This document shows positions 1 through 9,152 of a stretch of 64,000 bases of DNA, piece after piece (the first letter of the stretch is position 1; every line of letters starts with the position of its first letter). Where the stretch lies: the NCBI GenBank assembly GCA_963725035.1, contig CAVRWX010000018.1, positions 124,001 to 188,000 on the forward strand, given 5' to 3'. Source of the stretch: JALZKA01 sp963725035 (GTDB taxonomy: Bacteria; Actinomycetota; Thermoleophilia; Solirubrobacterales; 70-9). The position numbers and the translations under genes were made by a program. The notes under the pieces were generated by a model. The model ran no database searches. It saw nothing but the letters and a program-made list of their open reading frames with translations, and had not been told where the DNA came from.

Positions 1-1
1 C

Positions 2-355
2 GGCAAGGACGGATCGCCGCAGGTCACGTGCGTCTGGGTCGCGGTCGACGGCGACGATCTCGTCACCGCGCACCTCAACCCGGACCAGCAGAAGCTGAAG
101 AACGTCCGCCGCGACCCCCGCGTCGTCGTCACCTTCGAGGGCACCGAGATCCACGACCCGGGAATGCGGGAGTACATCGTGGTCCACGGCACCGGTTCGA
201 TCGAGGAGGGCGGAGCGCCAGAGCTCCTTCAGGAGCTCGCCTATTCGTACCTCGGGCCAGACGTCAAGTTCCCGCCGATGGACGACCCGCCAGCGGGCGT
301 GCGCATGCGTATTTCGGTCGAGAAGGTCGGCGGCGTCGGCCCCTGGACTGACTAG
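2..355 (+). CDS. PPOX-class (probably F420-dependent) oxidoreductase, 5'-truncated
   Basis: The reading frame is open from the first bases and ends at TAG 353-355, so the N-terminus lies outside the window. The visible 117 residues look like the split-barrel fold of the pyridoxamine-5'-phosphate-oxidase-like family. A strand like VTCVWVAVDGDDLVTAHLN is followed by the QKLKNVRRDPRVVVTFEG segment, typical of F420- or FMN-binding PPOX proteins that reduce small molecules. The C-terminal VGPWTD is the usual ending of TIGR03618-like F420 enzymes, recalled from family knowledge. Cofactor and substrate cannot be read from the fragment. A tRNA follows 15 bp downstream. Confidence 0.7.
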   Translation, partial: GKDGSPQVTCVWVAVDGDDLVTAHLNPDQQKLKNVRRDPRVVVTFEGTEIHDPGMREYIVVHGTGSIEEGGAPELLQELAYSYLGPDVKFPPMDDPPAGVRMRISVEKVGGVGPWTD

Positions 356-369
356 ACTCGTCGGCTCGC

Positions 370-443
370 GCGGCTGTAGCTCAGTTGGCTAGAGCGTCTG
401 CTTGCCATGCAGAAGGTCGTGGGTTCGAATCCCATCAGCCGCT
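370..443 (+). tRNA. tRNA-Gly (GCC)
   Basis: A complete cloverleaf can be drawn: acceptor GCGGCTG/CAGCCGC, D-stem GCTC/GAGC, anticodon stem TCTGC/GCAGA around loop TTGCCAT (anticodon GCC), and T-arm GTGGG-TTCGAAT-CCCAT. The discriminator base is T and CCA is not encoded. Confidence 0.95.
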
Positions 444-472
444 CTTTTCGAAGTCCCGCCAGACTTCACGTC

Positions 473-961
473 TTGACCGATCCCGGCCACCATCTCGTCG
501 AGGTCCATGACATGTTCCGGCGTGAGCTCTCGGAGCTTCGTGACCTGCTCGCACGTGTCCGGGAGGGCGCTATCGCTGCCGGCGATGCACGGACGGGCTT
601 GAACGCGATGGCGATGCGCCAGAACGACTGGACGCTCGGCGCGGTGTGCTCGCGCTATTGCAGCGGAGTGACCCATCACCATCACCTCGAGGACGAGGGC
701 ATCTTCCCGCACCTCAGAAAGAGCGACGAGTCGCTCGCTCCGGTGCTTGATCGTCTAGCTGCGGAGCACCTCGAGATCCACGACGCGATCGAAGCCGTGG
801 ACACCGAGCTTGTCCGGCACATGAACGAGCCGGCCCACCTCGAGGGAATCGAGAGTGCCATAGAAGTCCTCAGCGACAGACTGCTGACCCACTTCACATA
901 TGAAGAAGAGAAGCTCGTCGAGCCCCTTTCGAAGCACGGGCTCTACCCGGGCCAGGTCTGA
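473..961 (+). CDS. Hemerythrin-like (HHE domain) protein
   Basis: This protein of about 162 residues is predicted to be a four-helix bundle carrying a non-haem di-iron or other metal site. Histidines and acidic residues recur with helix spacing: HHLVEVHD near the start, THHHHLEDEGIFPHL in the middle, AEHLEIHD, and THFTYEEEKLVEPL at the end. This is the HHE cation-binding pattern. The frame is open back into the upstream tRNA, so the ATG at 407 is impossible. TTG 473 is chosen because it keeps the first histidine pair; ATG 512 would remove it. Family roles include oxygen or NO sensing and iron handling; the specific role here is unknown. Confidence 0.75.
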   Translation: MTDPGHHLVEVHDMFRRELSELRDLLARVREGAIAAGDARTGLNAMAMRQNDWTLGAVCSRYCSGVTHHHHLEDEGIFPHLRKSDESLAPVLDRLAAEHLEIHDAIEAVDTELVRHMNEPAHLEGIESAIEVLSDRLLTHFTYEEEKLVEPLSKHGLYPGQV

Positions 962-968
962 ACCAACG

Positions 969-1319
969 ATGGCCGAGTACAGCGTCAACAAGGAAGCCGT
1001 ATCCCATGTGACCGAGCTGATCGAGGGACGCCAGTACGTCCTCGACTCGGACTGGGGCGAGGACCAGCCCTCGGCCGACGACGAGAACGCTTACCTCGAG
1101 AACCACTCCTGGGACGAGTACGCGGCCTGGCACCTCGGCCTGACCGGCGGCGCCACGGACGAGACGAAGGCCCGCTACGCGTTCGTCGCCGGCGACTTTC
1201 GCCGCGTCCACCGCACAGCGCTGATCGCCTGCGTCTATCGCGCGTCGGAGTGGCGCCACAAAGAGGTCGAACTGGCCGCCCACGACCTGCTTCAGCTCCT
1301 CGACAAGACCGCCCGCTAG
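969..1319 (+). CDS. Conserved actinobacterial protein of unknown function
   Basis: A 116-residue soluble protein without a signal peptide. It carries the distinctive segments SWDEYAAWHLGLT, ETKARYAFVAGDFRRVHR and YRASEWRHKEVELAAHDLL, which I recognise as a widespread uncharacterised actinobacterial family. ATG 969 follows the hemerythrin stop by 7 nt, so the two are probably cotranscribed. Its TAG overlaps the stop codon of the convergent hydrolase in a shared CTAG at 1316-1319. No function is proposed. Confidence 0.75.
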   Translation: MAEYSVNKEAVSHVTELIEGRQYVLDSDWGEDQPSADDENAYLENHSWDEYAAWHLGLTGGATDETKARYAFVAGDFRRVHRTALIACVYRASEWRHKEVELAAHDLLQLLDKTAR

Positions 1320-2095
1320 GCCAGGAACTCGCAGATCTCCCGCGTCGTCCGCTCGGGCTCCTGGTCGAAGACGAAGTGCCCGGCGCCCTCGAATGCGGCG
1401 AGCCGTGCACCGGGGATCTCGCGCTCGAACCTGTGCGCGCCCGCCAGCGGAGCGAACTGGTCGTCGGCGCCCCAGACAAGGAGGGTGGGCGCACCGATCT
1501 CCGCGAGCTTGCCTTCATAGGGCGCGAGCTTTTCGAAATCCATCGAGCGGTAGAACTCGATCGTCGCCTCGCGGCCGCGTCCCTCGGCGAACGGGCGCCA
1601 GTAGGCGTCGACATCCGCCTCGGAGAAGATCGCTCCATCGGCCCGGATGAGCCCAGCGAAGCCGTCGCGGTCGATCCCGGCCATGATCTCCTCGCCCTGC
1701 GGCGATCGCATCGCCTCGGCCATCCCGTGCCACTTGCCGTCCGAGAAGAATCCGGTGTCAGAGATGATTAGGGCGGACACGAGATCAGGGTTCTCGCACG
1801 CCCAGGCGAGGCCTACGAATCCACCCCAGTCATGGACGACGACGGCCACGCGGCCGAGGTCGAGGTCGCGGTGAAGATCGCCGAGTGCCTCGAGGTTCCG
1901 CTCGAACGTCGCGGGACCCGGATCGTCTGAGTCGCCGAGGCAGTAGAGGTCGGGCGCAATGCAGCGCCGGCCCTGGCCCGAGAGTGCGTCCATGAGCGGC
2001 TCCCACATCCGCGACGACTCGGGAAAGCCGTGGATCAGTATGACGGCATCCGCCGTCTCTCCGTCGTCAGGGGTCGTTTCGCGGTAGTGAGTCAC
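1316..2095 (-). CDS. Alpha/beta-fold hydrolase (haloalkane dehalogenase/epoxide hydrolase-like)
   Basis: A 259-residue alpha/beta hydrolase. The oxyanion region is HGFPESSRMW (about residues 19-28), followed by PDLYCLGDSDDP. The nucleophile elbow is VVHDWGGFVGLAW, where the central Asp of H-D-W-G-G is the nucleophile as in haloalkane dehalogenases and epoxide hydrolases. Next come the acid-strand region LLVWGADDQFAPL and the catalytic His in EGAGHFVFDQEPE. The GTG start at 2095 overlaps the upstream secreted-protein stop as GTGA, which fixes the start and implies translational coupling. Asp instead of Ser at the nucleophile excludes a simple esterase; the substrate is unknown. Confidence 0.85.
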   Translation of the reverse strand: MTHYRETTPDDGETADAVILIHGFPESSRMWEPLMDALSGQGRRCIAPDLYCLGDSDDPGPATFERNLEALGDLHRDLDLGRVAVVVHDWGGFVGLAWACENPDLVSALIISDTGFFSDGKWHGMAEAMRSPQGEEIMAGIDRDGFAGLIRADGAIFSEADVDAYWRPFAEGRGREATIEFYRSMDFEKLAPYEGKLAEIGAPTLLVWGADDQFAPLAGAHRFEREIPGARLAAFEGAGHFVFDQEPERTTREICEFLA

Positions 2096-2544
2096 GGGGC
2101 TCGCATCTCTGGCGCCGGCTTGAGCTTGAACCTCTCGGGGGTCTCGGTGGCGCACTCCTCCGGCCCGCTGCCGAAGTCGATCGTCGCGCGGTAGGAGAAC
2201 ACGCCCTTCATGACTCCCTTTCGCGTGAACTTGCCGTCGACCCGGCTCGTCTCCCTGCTTTTGAACTTGAGCTTCCGGTTCACGCGCATGTTGTTCGCTG
2301 TCGTGTTCGCTGTATGTGGGCCGGTCGTCTCGCAATCGATGAACACCGGCTCAAGCGGCACGCCGAAGTTCAGAGTCTTGACTTTTCTGGGGCGTCCGTC
2401 CCTGACGAGCACCTTCCCGTCCACGGGTGTACCGCTCGTGAGCGCTCCCTCGTACTGGACCTCATCGGCCGCGGCGACCGGTATTGCCCCAGCGATCCCG
2501 ACGGCGCAAGTCGCGGCGATGCACGCGATCGCGGCGGCCTTCAT
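2092..2544 (-). CDS. Secreted orphan protein, tandem paralogue B
   Basis: 150 residues with a clear Sec signal peptide (MKAAAIACIAATCAVGIAGA, with a cleavage-like AIPVAAADE). The mature part is basic and beta-rich, with two cysteines (FIDCETTG and EECATETPE) that could form a disulfide. The pattern K(L/A)KFKS...GxMKGVFSYR...C...FKLK matches the neighbouring protein encoded at 2544-2981, so the two are diverged tandem paralogues. Such proteins are abundant in Thermoleophilia and uncharacterised. The start overlaps the upstream stop by one base (TAATG). Confidence 0.75.
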   Translation of the reverse strand: MKAAAIACIAATCAVGIAGAIPVAAADEVQYEGALTSGTPVDGKVLVRDGRPRKVKTLNFGVPLEPVFIDCETTGPHTANTTANNMRVNRKLKFKSRETSRVDGKFTRKGVMKGVFSYRATIDFGSGPEECATETPERFKLKPAPEMRAP

Positions 2545-2981
2545 TACGTCTCGAGCGTCGCTTTGAAGTCGAGCTTGCCGTTTGAGGTGCAGTAGGAACC
2601 CTGGCCCTCGCCGTCGATCTTGATGGTTCCCTTGAGGACGCTCTTCGACTTGAACTTCGCCTTGATGTACATGAACGCGTCGTTCTCGTTGATCGTCTGA
2701 TCTCGATTGACGTCGACCCCGCCGTACTGGAACGATCGCTCCTGGGGGACGTCCTCGCACTCAACCGGGACGCCAGTGTTGATATCGCCGACGTTGAACA
2801 AGGGGATCTCGCGGTAGCGGCCCTTCCTCTTCTTCGCCTCGAACGTGATCGGCGCGTCGTTCACCTCGAGCGCGCCGGCAAAGGGCTTCTTGCCAGCCAT
2901 CGCCGGGCTCGCCATCACGACCGCCGCGATCAGCGCCCCGCATGCCGCAGTCCTGCCCATGGTCCGTCTCCCAGCCTTCAT
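2544..2981 (-). CDS. Secreted orphan protein, tandem paralogue A, with an EF-hand-like loop
   Basis: 145 residues. A basic N-terminus (MKAGRR) and hydrophobic stretch ending in a SPAMAGKK-like cleavage site indicate secretion; ATG 2960 is an alternative start. The mature protein contains VECEDVPQE, then the acidic D-x-N-x-D-x-T segment DVNRDQTINENDA, which resembles a calcium-binding EF-hand or dockerin loop. It then runs into KAKFKSKSVLKGTIKI and YCTSNGKLDFKA, shared with the next gene. It heads a three-gene minus-strand operon with paralogue B and the hydrolase. Function unknown. Confidence 0.75.
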   Translation of the reverse strand: MKAGRRTMGRTAACGALIAAVVMASPAMAGKKPFAGALEVNDAPITFEAKKRKGRYREIPLFNVGDINTGVPVECEDVPQERSFQYGGVDVNRDQTINENDAFMYIKAKFKSKSVLKGTIKIDGEGQGSYCTSNGKLDFKATLET

Positions 2982-3051
2982 GCAGAGGACGATAAACCGT
3001 CCCGCGACGAAGTTCCAGCCGCCCGGACCCCAGATACCCTTGCCACGCCTC

Positions 3052-3122
3052 GGCGCCTTGGCGGAGTGGTTACGCAGCGGCCTGCAAAGCCGTTTACGCC
3101 GGTTCGATTCCGGCAGGCGCCT
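3052..3122 (+). tRNA. tRNA-Cys (GCA)
   Basis: Acceptor GGCGCCT/AGGCGCC; anticodon stem GCGGC/GCCGT around loop CTGCAAA (anticodon GCA); T-arm GCCGG-TTCGATT-CCGGC. It is 71 nt long with discriminator T and no encoded CCA. The short size is normal for tRNA-Cys. Confidence 0.93.
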
Positions 3123-3199
3123 CTTCAGACGAGCTGTAGGATCCGCTCTCCCCGAAAACGCCCAACGCGCATGGATGCGCAGGATGGGAGAGGTCACCG

Positions 3200-4737
3200 A
3201 TGCCCAACAAGCGGCTCGTTCTGGTAGCGATGATCTTCGCGGTGTCGATGACGTTCATCGACCAGACGATCGTCTCGATCGCCGCTCGGACCATCCAGGA
3301 GGACCTCGACCTCGCCACGACCGGGACTCAGTGGATCGTCAACGGCTACCTGCTCTCGCTAGCTGCGCTGTTTGCGTTCGGCGGGCGCATCGCCGACATC
3401 AAGGGCAGCCGGCGCATGGTCCTCATCGGGATCGTGGTGTTCGCGGGCGCCTCCGCGCTATGCGGGGCCACGCCCGAGGGCAAGATTGCCGAGGCGTGGC
3501 TGATCACCTTCCGGGTCATCCAGGGGGCCGGCGCGGCGATCATGTTCCCGGCCGCGCTGGCGATCATCGTTCATGCCTACGACCAGAGTGAGAGGGGCCG
3601 GGCCCTGCGCTGCGTTCTTCGGAGTAGCGGGAGCGATGACTGCCATCGGGCCGATTGCGGGCGGCTACCTGATCGACATCACCTGGCGGGCCATCTTCTG
3701 GATCAACGTGCCCGTGGCGATCGCCGCGTACGTCCTGACGCTCCGATCGCGAGCCCGAGAACAACGCCACGCCTGCGCCGTTGGACATCCGCGGCGCCGT
3801 TCTCTTCGCGTTCGGGATGGGCCTGGTCGTCCTCGGCCTCCAGCAGTCCAGCGACCTGGGGATGGGGCGATGTGAAGACGATCGCTTCGATCGTGCTCGG
3901 GGCGCTGATCATGGTCGGCTTCGTCCTGGTGCAGCTCCGCACGGAGAACCCGCTGATCCGGATGCGCGTCTTTGCGAATCCGGGCATTCAGCGCCGACAA
4001 CGTGATCCTGTTCCTGATCTCGATTGCGTTCGTGCCGATGTTCCTTTACGCGAGCGAGTACGCGCAGATCTCGCTGGGCGACGACGCGTCGCAGGCCGGG
4101 CTCTACCTCGGGACGTTCTTCTTCGGGTACGTCATCGCGTCGCAACTGGGTGGGCGGATCCTGGACTCCGTCGGCGCGAAGGCAAGCGTGGTCCCGGGCT
4201 TGGCGATCGCGGCTGTGGGCTTCTACCTCTGGGCGAAGACGATGCCCGACACTGCCTACAGCGATGGTGCCGGGTGGTGGCGCGTCGTCCTCGCGGGCGC
4301 CGGCACGGGACTGGTCCTGGGCCCGGTCTCCACCGACGCACTCAACCGCAGCGGGGGTAGAGCTACGGCGAAGTCACCGGCATCACCCAGACGGCGCGCA
4401 ACCTCGGCGCCACGCTGGGCGTGGCGCTGCTCGGCACTTTGCTCGTCTCCCAGATGCGCACGAACACCGTGGATGAGCTGACCTCTCTGTCCGGGAAGGA
4501 TCGGGTGCCTCGCGAGGTTGCCGAGGAAGTCGCGGAGTCGTTCAGTCAGTCGGCCGGAGGAGGAGGAGCTCTGCCAGCGACGCGAGCAAGGCGCAGATCG
4601 AGGCCGTCCAGGAAGCGTTCGCCCAGTCCTCGCAGACGCTCTTCTACGTAATGGCGGCGGCTATGGCGCTCGCCTTTGTGGTGGCGTTGATCGCCTTGCC
4701 GAAGGGGAAGGCGCCAGAAATCGTCGTCGCCGAGTAA
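3200..4737 (+). pseudogene. MFS transporter, DHA2/EmrB-QacA type, frame broken at least five times
   Basis: The pieces together read as one drug:proton antiporter of about 510 residues. The N-terminus shows MTFIDQTIVSIAARTIQEDL (TM1, motif D1), QWIVNGYLL and FGGRIADIKGSRRM (motif A), then FRVIQGAGAAIMFPAAL. Later pieces carry AMTAIGPIAGGYLID (motif C), FWINVPVAI, ASQLGGRILDSVGAK and MALLGTLLVSQMRTN, with a last TM segment ending at TAA 4735-4737. The frame slips near 3605, 3755, 3860, 3985, 4365 and 4560, mostly in G/C runs. All conserved motifs survive, so sequencing error is more likely than true decay. As read, the gene is not translatable. Confidence 0.75.
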
Positions 4738-4778
4738 TTGCTACGTTCGAACCTCGGCCACTACCAAGGAGGGAAGTC

Positions 4779-5379
4779 GTGAAGAAACTGCTGGCGCTTG
4801 GGGCAGCGGGAGGCTCTCGCTCGTCATGAGCGGGTGCTTCGTGATGCAGACGCTGAACTACACCGACGACAAGCCGAAGGCGGGCAAGACAACGACTGCG
4901 AAGATCACCGTCCTCGGTGAAACGGACTCTGACATGCGAATGGGAACGGTCTATCGCGGCGATGGCGACGAGTATCCGTTCTTCCTTGTCGTGGCCGAGG
5001 GTGCGGTGGCGAAGAAGGGAGAGTTCGACGTCAAGGGCGTTTTCGACGGCCCGGTTGACCTCGTGGTCGATGACGACATGATTGATCCGGCGCTCTCGAC
5101 CTGCGATGTGCCGTTGCCCCGGCGCGGCATCACTCCTCGCGTCGTCGTCACGGAGGATCCCTTCGAAGCGACCACGGAGCGCAAGTACATGCTTGCGGAG
5201 GTGCCGCTGAAGACCGACAAGACGGCCAGCGGTGCTGGCGTCTCCTACAACATGGGCACCTGGATCGACGATGGCGATGGAGTTCAGAGGATCCCGGGTC
5301 AACCGACGACGAGTTCGAGTGTCAGCCGGCATACACGAGCTTCTTCGCGACGAAGGGCGCCGAGGATCCGATGCCCTAG
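4779..5379 (+). CDS. Small secreted lipoprotein (paralogue of 37900-38496), frame slipped
   Basis: GTG 4779 lies 5 nt after a strong Shine-Dalgarno (AAGGAGGG, 4766-4773). It opens VKKLLALGAAGG, a lipoprotein signal peptide. One base appears to be missing near 4812; restoring it gives the lipobox V-M-S-G-C. The mature part begins FVMQTLNYTDDKPKAGKTT and ends TWIDDGDG...DPGSTDDEFEC...SFFATKGAEDPMP. A second slip lies near 5290, and the true stop is TAG 5377-5379. SDDKPKK, YDDGDG and the STKGFA-like ending also occur in the lipoprotein at 37900, so the two are paralogues. Function unknown. Confidence 0.65.
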
Positions 5380-5426
5380 AAGCGAGGGCTTTTGGCTGGA
5401 CAACGTCGGCGAGTAGCGTCTCGCGG

Positions 5427-6193
5427 GTGAGCTTAGGCGGCCCGAAGCGAGGGATCTTCGTTGCGCCATTCGACGAGTTGGCGGATCCGCGCCTCCTCAT
5501 GGAGATCGGCGCGCTCGCTGAGGAGCTGGGCTGGGATGGGCTCTTCCTCTGGGACCACGTTCGTTACCGCGCGCCGACGCGCAACGTGCTCGATCCCTGG
5601 GTCGCCCTCGGCCGCGATCGCCACGGCAACCGAACGCATCCGTCTGGGCCCGATGGTCACCCCTGTCTCGCGCCGGCGGCCGCAGAAGCTCGCGCGCGAG
5701 ACGGTCACCCTCGATCATCTGAGCCGCGGGCGCTTGACGCTTGGCGTGGGCCTGGGCAGCGACAACAACGGCGAGCTCGAGCCGTTTGGCGATGAAGCCG
5801 ACCCGAAGGCGCGAGCGGGACTGCTCGACGAAGGGCTTGGAGAAGCTCGCCGGCTACTGGGCGGGAGAGTTCGAGCCGGTGCCGGTTCAGCAACCCCGCA
5901 TTCCCGTGTGGGTAGCGGGCAGGTGGCCCAATCGCCGGCCGCTGCGCCGCGCGGCGCGATGGGACGGAATGTTCCCGATCGATTTGCCGGAACCCGACTC
6001 ACTCGGCGAGTTGGCTACAGAGGTGGGCGATCTCCGCGGCGACACCGACGCTCCGTTCGACTTGGTGGCAGAGATAGACCCAGGCGTCGATCCCTCGCCA
6101 TGGGAAGCAGCAGGTGCCACGTGGCTCCTCACGTCATTCGACCAATCGCCAGTTGAGGGGCATGTCCGCGCGGCGATCGAAGCTGGGCCCTGA
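5427..6193 (+). CDS. LLM-class (luciferase-like, probably F420-dependent) oxidoreductase, frame slipped twice
   Basis: The assembled product of about 255 residues is a bacterial-luciferase-fold TIM barrel. The N-terminal part has ADPRLLMEIGALAEELGWDGLFLWDHV, then VLDPWVAL, TERIRLGPMVTPV, RRPQKLARETVTLDHLSRGRL and LGVGLGSDNNGELEPFG. The C-terminal part has QQPRIPVWVAGRWPNRRPLRRAARWDGMFP. These are the hallmarks of F420- or FMN-dependent LLM oxidoreductases. Slips occur near 5615 and 5840 in G/C-rich runs. GTG 5427 is the start that preserves the beta-1 strand (GIFVAPFDE). Substrate unknown. Confidence 0.75.
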
Positions 6194-6240
6194 GCTGGAG
6201 CGCATGCCGCGGGCGTCATAGATCTGCGACTCGGCTGCGG

Positions 6241-6878
6241 CTACTGGCTTGGACTGCTGCGGCGCATCCCGTAGCACGAGATCGCGTCGCTGCCGAGGAG
6301 CGTGTCCACTTGGCAGATGATCAGCGTGTGGACGGTGACGTTGTTCCCGTTTTGGACGATCATCGGAGCATCCGCGGGAATCTGAGCGGAAACCGAGTTT
6401 CCCGGCACGTTGGTTGCGACCCCGGGCCGCAGGACGTGCAGGTTGCCGGAACTCGTCGCCCTGATGCGTACCTCGGCTGTGGCATCCACGTCACCATCGT
6501 TGAGTAGGTCGAAATCAACAATCCCGTTTTCGACGGAGAAGATCACGTCGTCGGTGGTCTGGTTGTTGGAGGATTCCCCGACCAAGAAGCGGGACCTTCG
6601 CTCGACACGTTGCTGTCGAGCCCGTCGAGGGTCTCGGCGTCGTCGGCTGTTGTTGCGGAAGCCGCCGCCGTTGCTGAGGTGGCGCTCGGCACAGTCCCGA
6701 GGCTCGACTCGAGAATCTGAGCTCCGGTCAGCGAGTCGCTTGCCACATGTTCACCGCTAACCGAGTTCAATGCCAGCTTCGGGCCCGTCACCGCCTCGGC
6801 GCCGAGGTCCGGTTCCTTGATCTGTCCGTCCTTGATGTGCTTTGACTTGACGCTGTCCGACGTGAGCGCGTGTGCCAT
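6241..6878 (-). CDS. Repetitive surface/exported protein of the 'SDSVKSKHIKDG' type, frame slipped once
   Basis: The N-terminal half is built of short degenerate repeats (SDSVKSKHIKDGQIKEPDLGAEAVTG, LNSVSGEHVASDSLTGAQI) followed by an Ala/Thr/Ser-rich linker (SATSATAAASATTADDAETLDG). This arrangement is familiar from many Thermoleophilia exported proteins with pentapeptide-like spirals. The C-terminal half (TTDDVIFSVENGIVDFDLLNDG...ATNVPGNS...VHTLIICQVDTLLG) looks like a beta-sandwich. The halves lie in different frames joined near 6590. No signal peptide is visible from ATG 6878, so the true N-terminus may be further upstream in another frame. Confidence 0.6.
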
Positions 6879-6906
6879 GCGCCGCGATCCGCACGCGGGG
6901 GCTGAG

Positions 6907-7195
6907 CTAGAAACGCACCGCGCTCTTCGGGACCCACCAGTCCTCGGTGTTTGAGTCGCCGCGCCCACCGGCGGCCTGGGCGCCGCGGACCGCCCTGATC
7001 TCGGCCCCTCCGCCGACCTCTTCGAGCGCCTTCAAGCCAAGCTCTCGCGCCTCGGCCTTGCCGGCCCCCTGATCGCGAAGCGCCCTGATCACGCGCTTGG
7101 TGTTGACCGCGAACTGCTCTTCGCCTGCCGACGTGCTTCGGCGAGACGTACGCGGGATCGGTGATGAGCGCGACGGCGTCCTTGATCTCGGGCAT
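6907..7195 (-). CDS. Small protein of unknown function, frame slipped once
   Basis: The ATG at 7195 opens MPEIKDAVALITDPAYVSPK. After a one-base slip near 7120 the frame continues VIRALRDQGAGKAEARELGLKALEEVGGGAEIRAVRGAQAAGGRG and ends NTEDWWVPKSAVRF, about 96 residues in all. It has one amphipathic helical segment and a tryptophan-rich tail, with no signal peptide. It is divergent from the secreted gene at 7290 across a 94-bp spacer. Not recognised. Confidence 0.45.
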
Positions 7196-7289
7196 GTCCA
7201 GAGCGTACGGGCCGGCAGGCGCCTTCACCCGGTGATACCTTGCCGATATGGCGCACAGGAGGTGCGCGCCGCAACTCGGGGAGGAGACC

Positions 7290-7847
7290 GTGAAGCAGAG
7301 GAATCGGGGGATGGTCGCCGCGTTCGGGGCCGTTGTCATGCTCGGAATCGCGAACACGCCGAATGCCTTCGGCGCGATTGCGAAAGAGGTGAACGCGGAG
7401 GCGAGCTCTACGTTCAAGATCGATCCCAGCCGGGATTTCGAGCAGTACTACGGGGACGTCGACTACACGAAGGTCACGCCTGAGGACCCAAAGGACGCGA
7501 AGGTGCCGAAGGCGATGGGGGACGACGCGAGAGACGCGTGCGAGGAGTACTTCGTGGAAGGGGAAGAGAACGGTCTCTATACCGGCTTCCGGATCTTCTA
7601 CGACGGCGGGACGAACTTGAACGTCTCCATCTTCCAGGACGAGTTCAGCGTGGTAACTGCAGGCGGCAAGTGGATCTCGCGGGCGTTCAACGGGGACTCC
7701 GGCGAGGAAGTCGTCGCGAAGGGCCTCTTCTGGGACTCGGTCTACAACTTCCAGCGAAACCAGGAGAGCACGACGTTCCGCTACGACGGCAAGCGCGTCC
7801 ACGTCAACTGCGACGCCGAGCTCAACCTGAAGCGCGAATACCCGTAG
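7290..7847 (+). CDS. Secreted protein of unknown function
   Basis: 185 residues from GTG 7290, which is preceded by a strong Shine-Dalgarno (GGGGAGGAG, 7278-7286). The signal peptide has a basic start (VKQRNRG), a hydrophobic core (MVAAFGAVVMLGIA) and a cleavage-like NAFGAIA. The mature protein is acidic and tyrosine-rich (FEQYYGDVDYTKVT), with two cysteines (DACEEYF and VNCDAEL) that could pair, and several predicted beta strands (GFRIFYDGG, NVSIFQDEF, TTFRYDGKRVHV). No similarity to a characterised family is recognised. Confidence 0.7.
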   Translation: MKQRNRGMVAAFGAVVMLGIANTPNAFGAIAKEVNAEASSTFKIDPSRDFEQYYGDVDYTKVTPEDPKDAKVPKAMGDDARDACEEYFVEGEENGLYTGFRIFYDGGTNLNVSIFQDEFSVVTAGGKWISRAFNGDSGEEVVAKGLFWDSVYNFQRNQESTTFRYDGKRVHVNCDAELNLKREYP

Positions 7848-7856
7848 GCTGTGAGC

Positions 7857-9151
7857 ATGCGAGACAAGGGGAGGAGCGGGCTTACTGACAGTCGTTCTGG
7901 TTGCCATCTCGCTCTTCGCTCCTTCGCTCGCGGCGGGCGCCGCAGCCGACGGCGTCAAGGTCGTTGATGTCAAGAAGGCGGACGCGGGCGATGAGGTCAC
8001 CCTCTTGAAGACCGACGAGTTCAAGGTCACCGGAGAATGCGTGGACAACGGCTCCGGGGACTTCGAGGCTGAGACCTTCCTCGCTGCCCGGAAGAACAAT
8101 CTCGCCTACTCGGCGTATGGCCCTGAGGCTGGCGTCGACCCATTCGACGTGGATTTCGACAAGTCAGACCCTCCGGTCAACTTCACCGGCGGCGACGCCT
8201 CAGGGGTAGACCCCGCGATCGAGGCGGCCGAGTACTACGAGTTCTACGCGGAGGGCAAGGGCGTGCCGCCGTTGCGCGGGCGGGTCGAGACCACGGTCCA
8301 CGCGAGCGCGGACTGCGGGTTCTCGGGGATCTTCACGGGCATGCCGGGAAACGGGCCGCTCAACACGAGCAAACGGATCGAGGTCGGTCTGGGTGAGACG
8401 GAGCGGATCTACTCCAACAAGGACTTCAAGGTTCTCGGCTTCTGTGAGGACGAGGGCAGCGGGTCCTTCCGCGCCGACACCTTCCTCGAGGCAAAGCGCG
8501 GCGGCACCATCTACTACCTGACCGAGTACGACCAGTTCGACACGGACTTCGGTCCCAACGACGGTCAAGTGGACATCACGCCTGACTTCTACGACGCGTC
8601 CGGTACCGACCCGAGTTTCGCGCTGACAGCTTCGACAACGAGTTCTTCGCCGTCGGCAAGGAGGGCGACGTGCTCCAGGCGCGGCTCGGCGTGGGAGTGC
8701 ACATCGACGGGGCGAGCTGCACCTTCTCCGGGATCTTCACCGGGCCTGATAGCGGCCCTGGATTCCGCGTCAAGAATCTCATGAAGGTCGACAAGAACGA
8801 CAGCAAGACCATGTATGAGAACGACGACTTCAAGGTGACCGCTTCGTGCGAGAACAACGGCGGAGGTGACTTCACGGCCGACACAACCCTGAGGGCGAAG
8901 CGGAAGCATCTGCTGGCGTACGCCTATGCGGGCGACCCCGTACTTCGACGTCAACTTCAATCCCTCGGACGGACCGCTCGACATCACCGACTACGACGGC
9001 AGCGGAACCTCGCCCGACTTCAAGTCGGAGGATCAGTACACCGACTTCTACGGGGAGGGCAAGGGCGGCAAGGTCCTGAACGGCCGCGTGGCGAGCGGCG
9101 TCCACGTCGAAGGGCGCGGACTGCGTCTTTGCCGGGATCTTCGCGGGCTGA
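7857..9151 (+). CDS. Secreted protein made of three tandem ~120-residue repeats, frame slipped about four times
   Basis: After correction of slips near 7875, 8640, 8940 and 9110, this reads as one exported protein of about 430 residues. The signal peptide is LLTVVLVAISLFAPSLAAGA, followed by three homologous units. Each starts with a (D/E)FKV(T/L)xxC(V/E)(D/E)NxGxGxFxA(E/D)TxL strand, continues with a Tyr/Asp-rich FD(V/T)(D/N)F segment and a (D/Y)(D/G)xSGTDP turn, then a YxxF(Y/F)xxGK(E/G)G strand. Each ends with a cysteine strand of the pattern C(G/T/V)F(S/A)GIF(T/A)G. Each unit has two conserved cysteines, suggesting one disulfide per domain. It lies directly downstream of another secreted protein. 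No known domain is recognised. Confidence 0.6.
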
Positions 9152-9152
9152 T

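Noticed and set aside
407..472. ATG 407 as start of the hemerythrin gene
   Set aside because: It lies inside tRNA-Gly; the first 22 codons are tRNA and spacer sequence without protein character.
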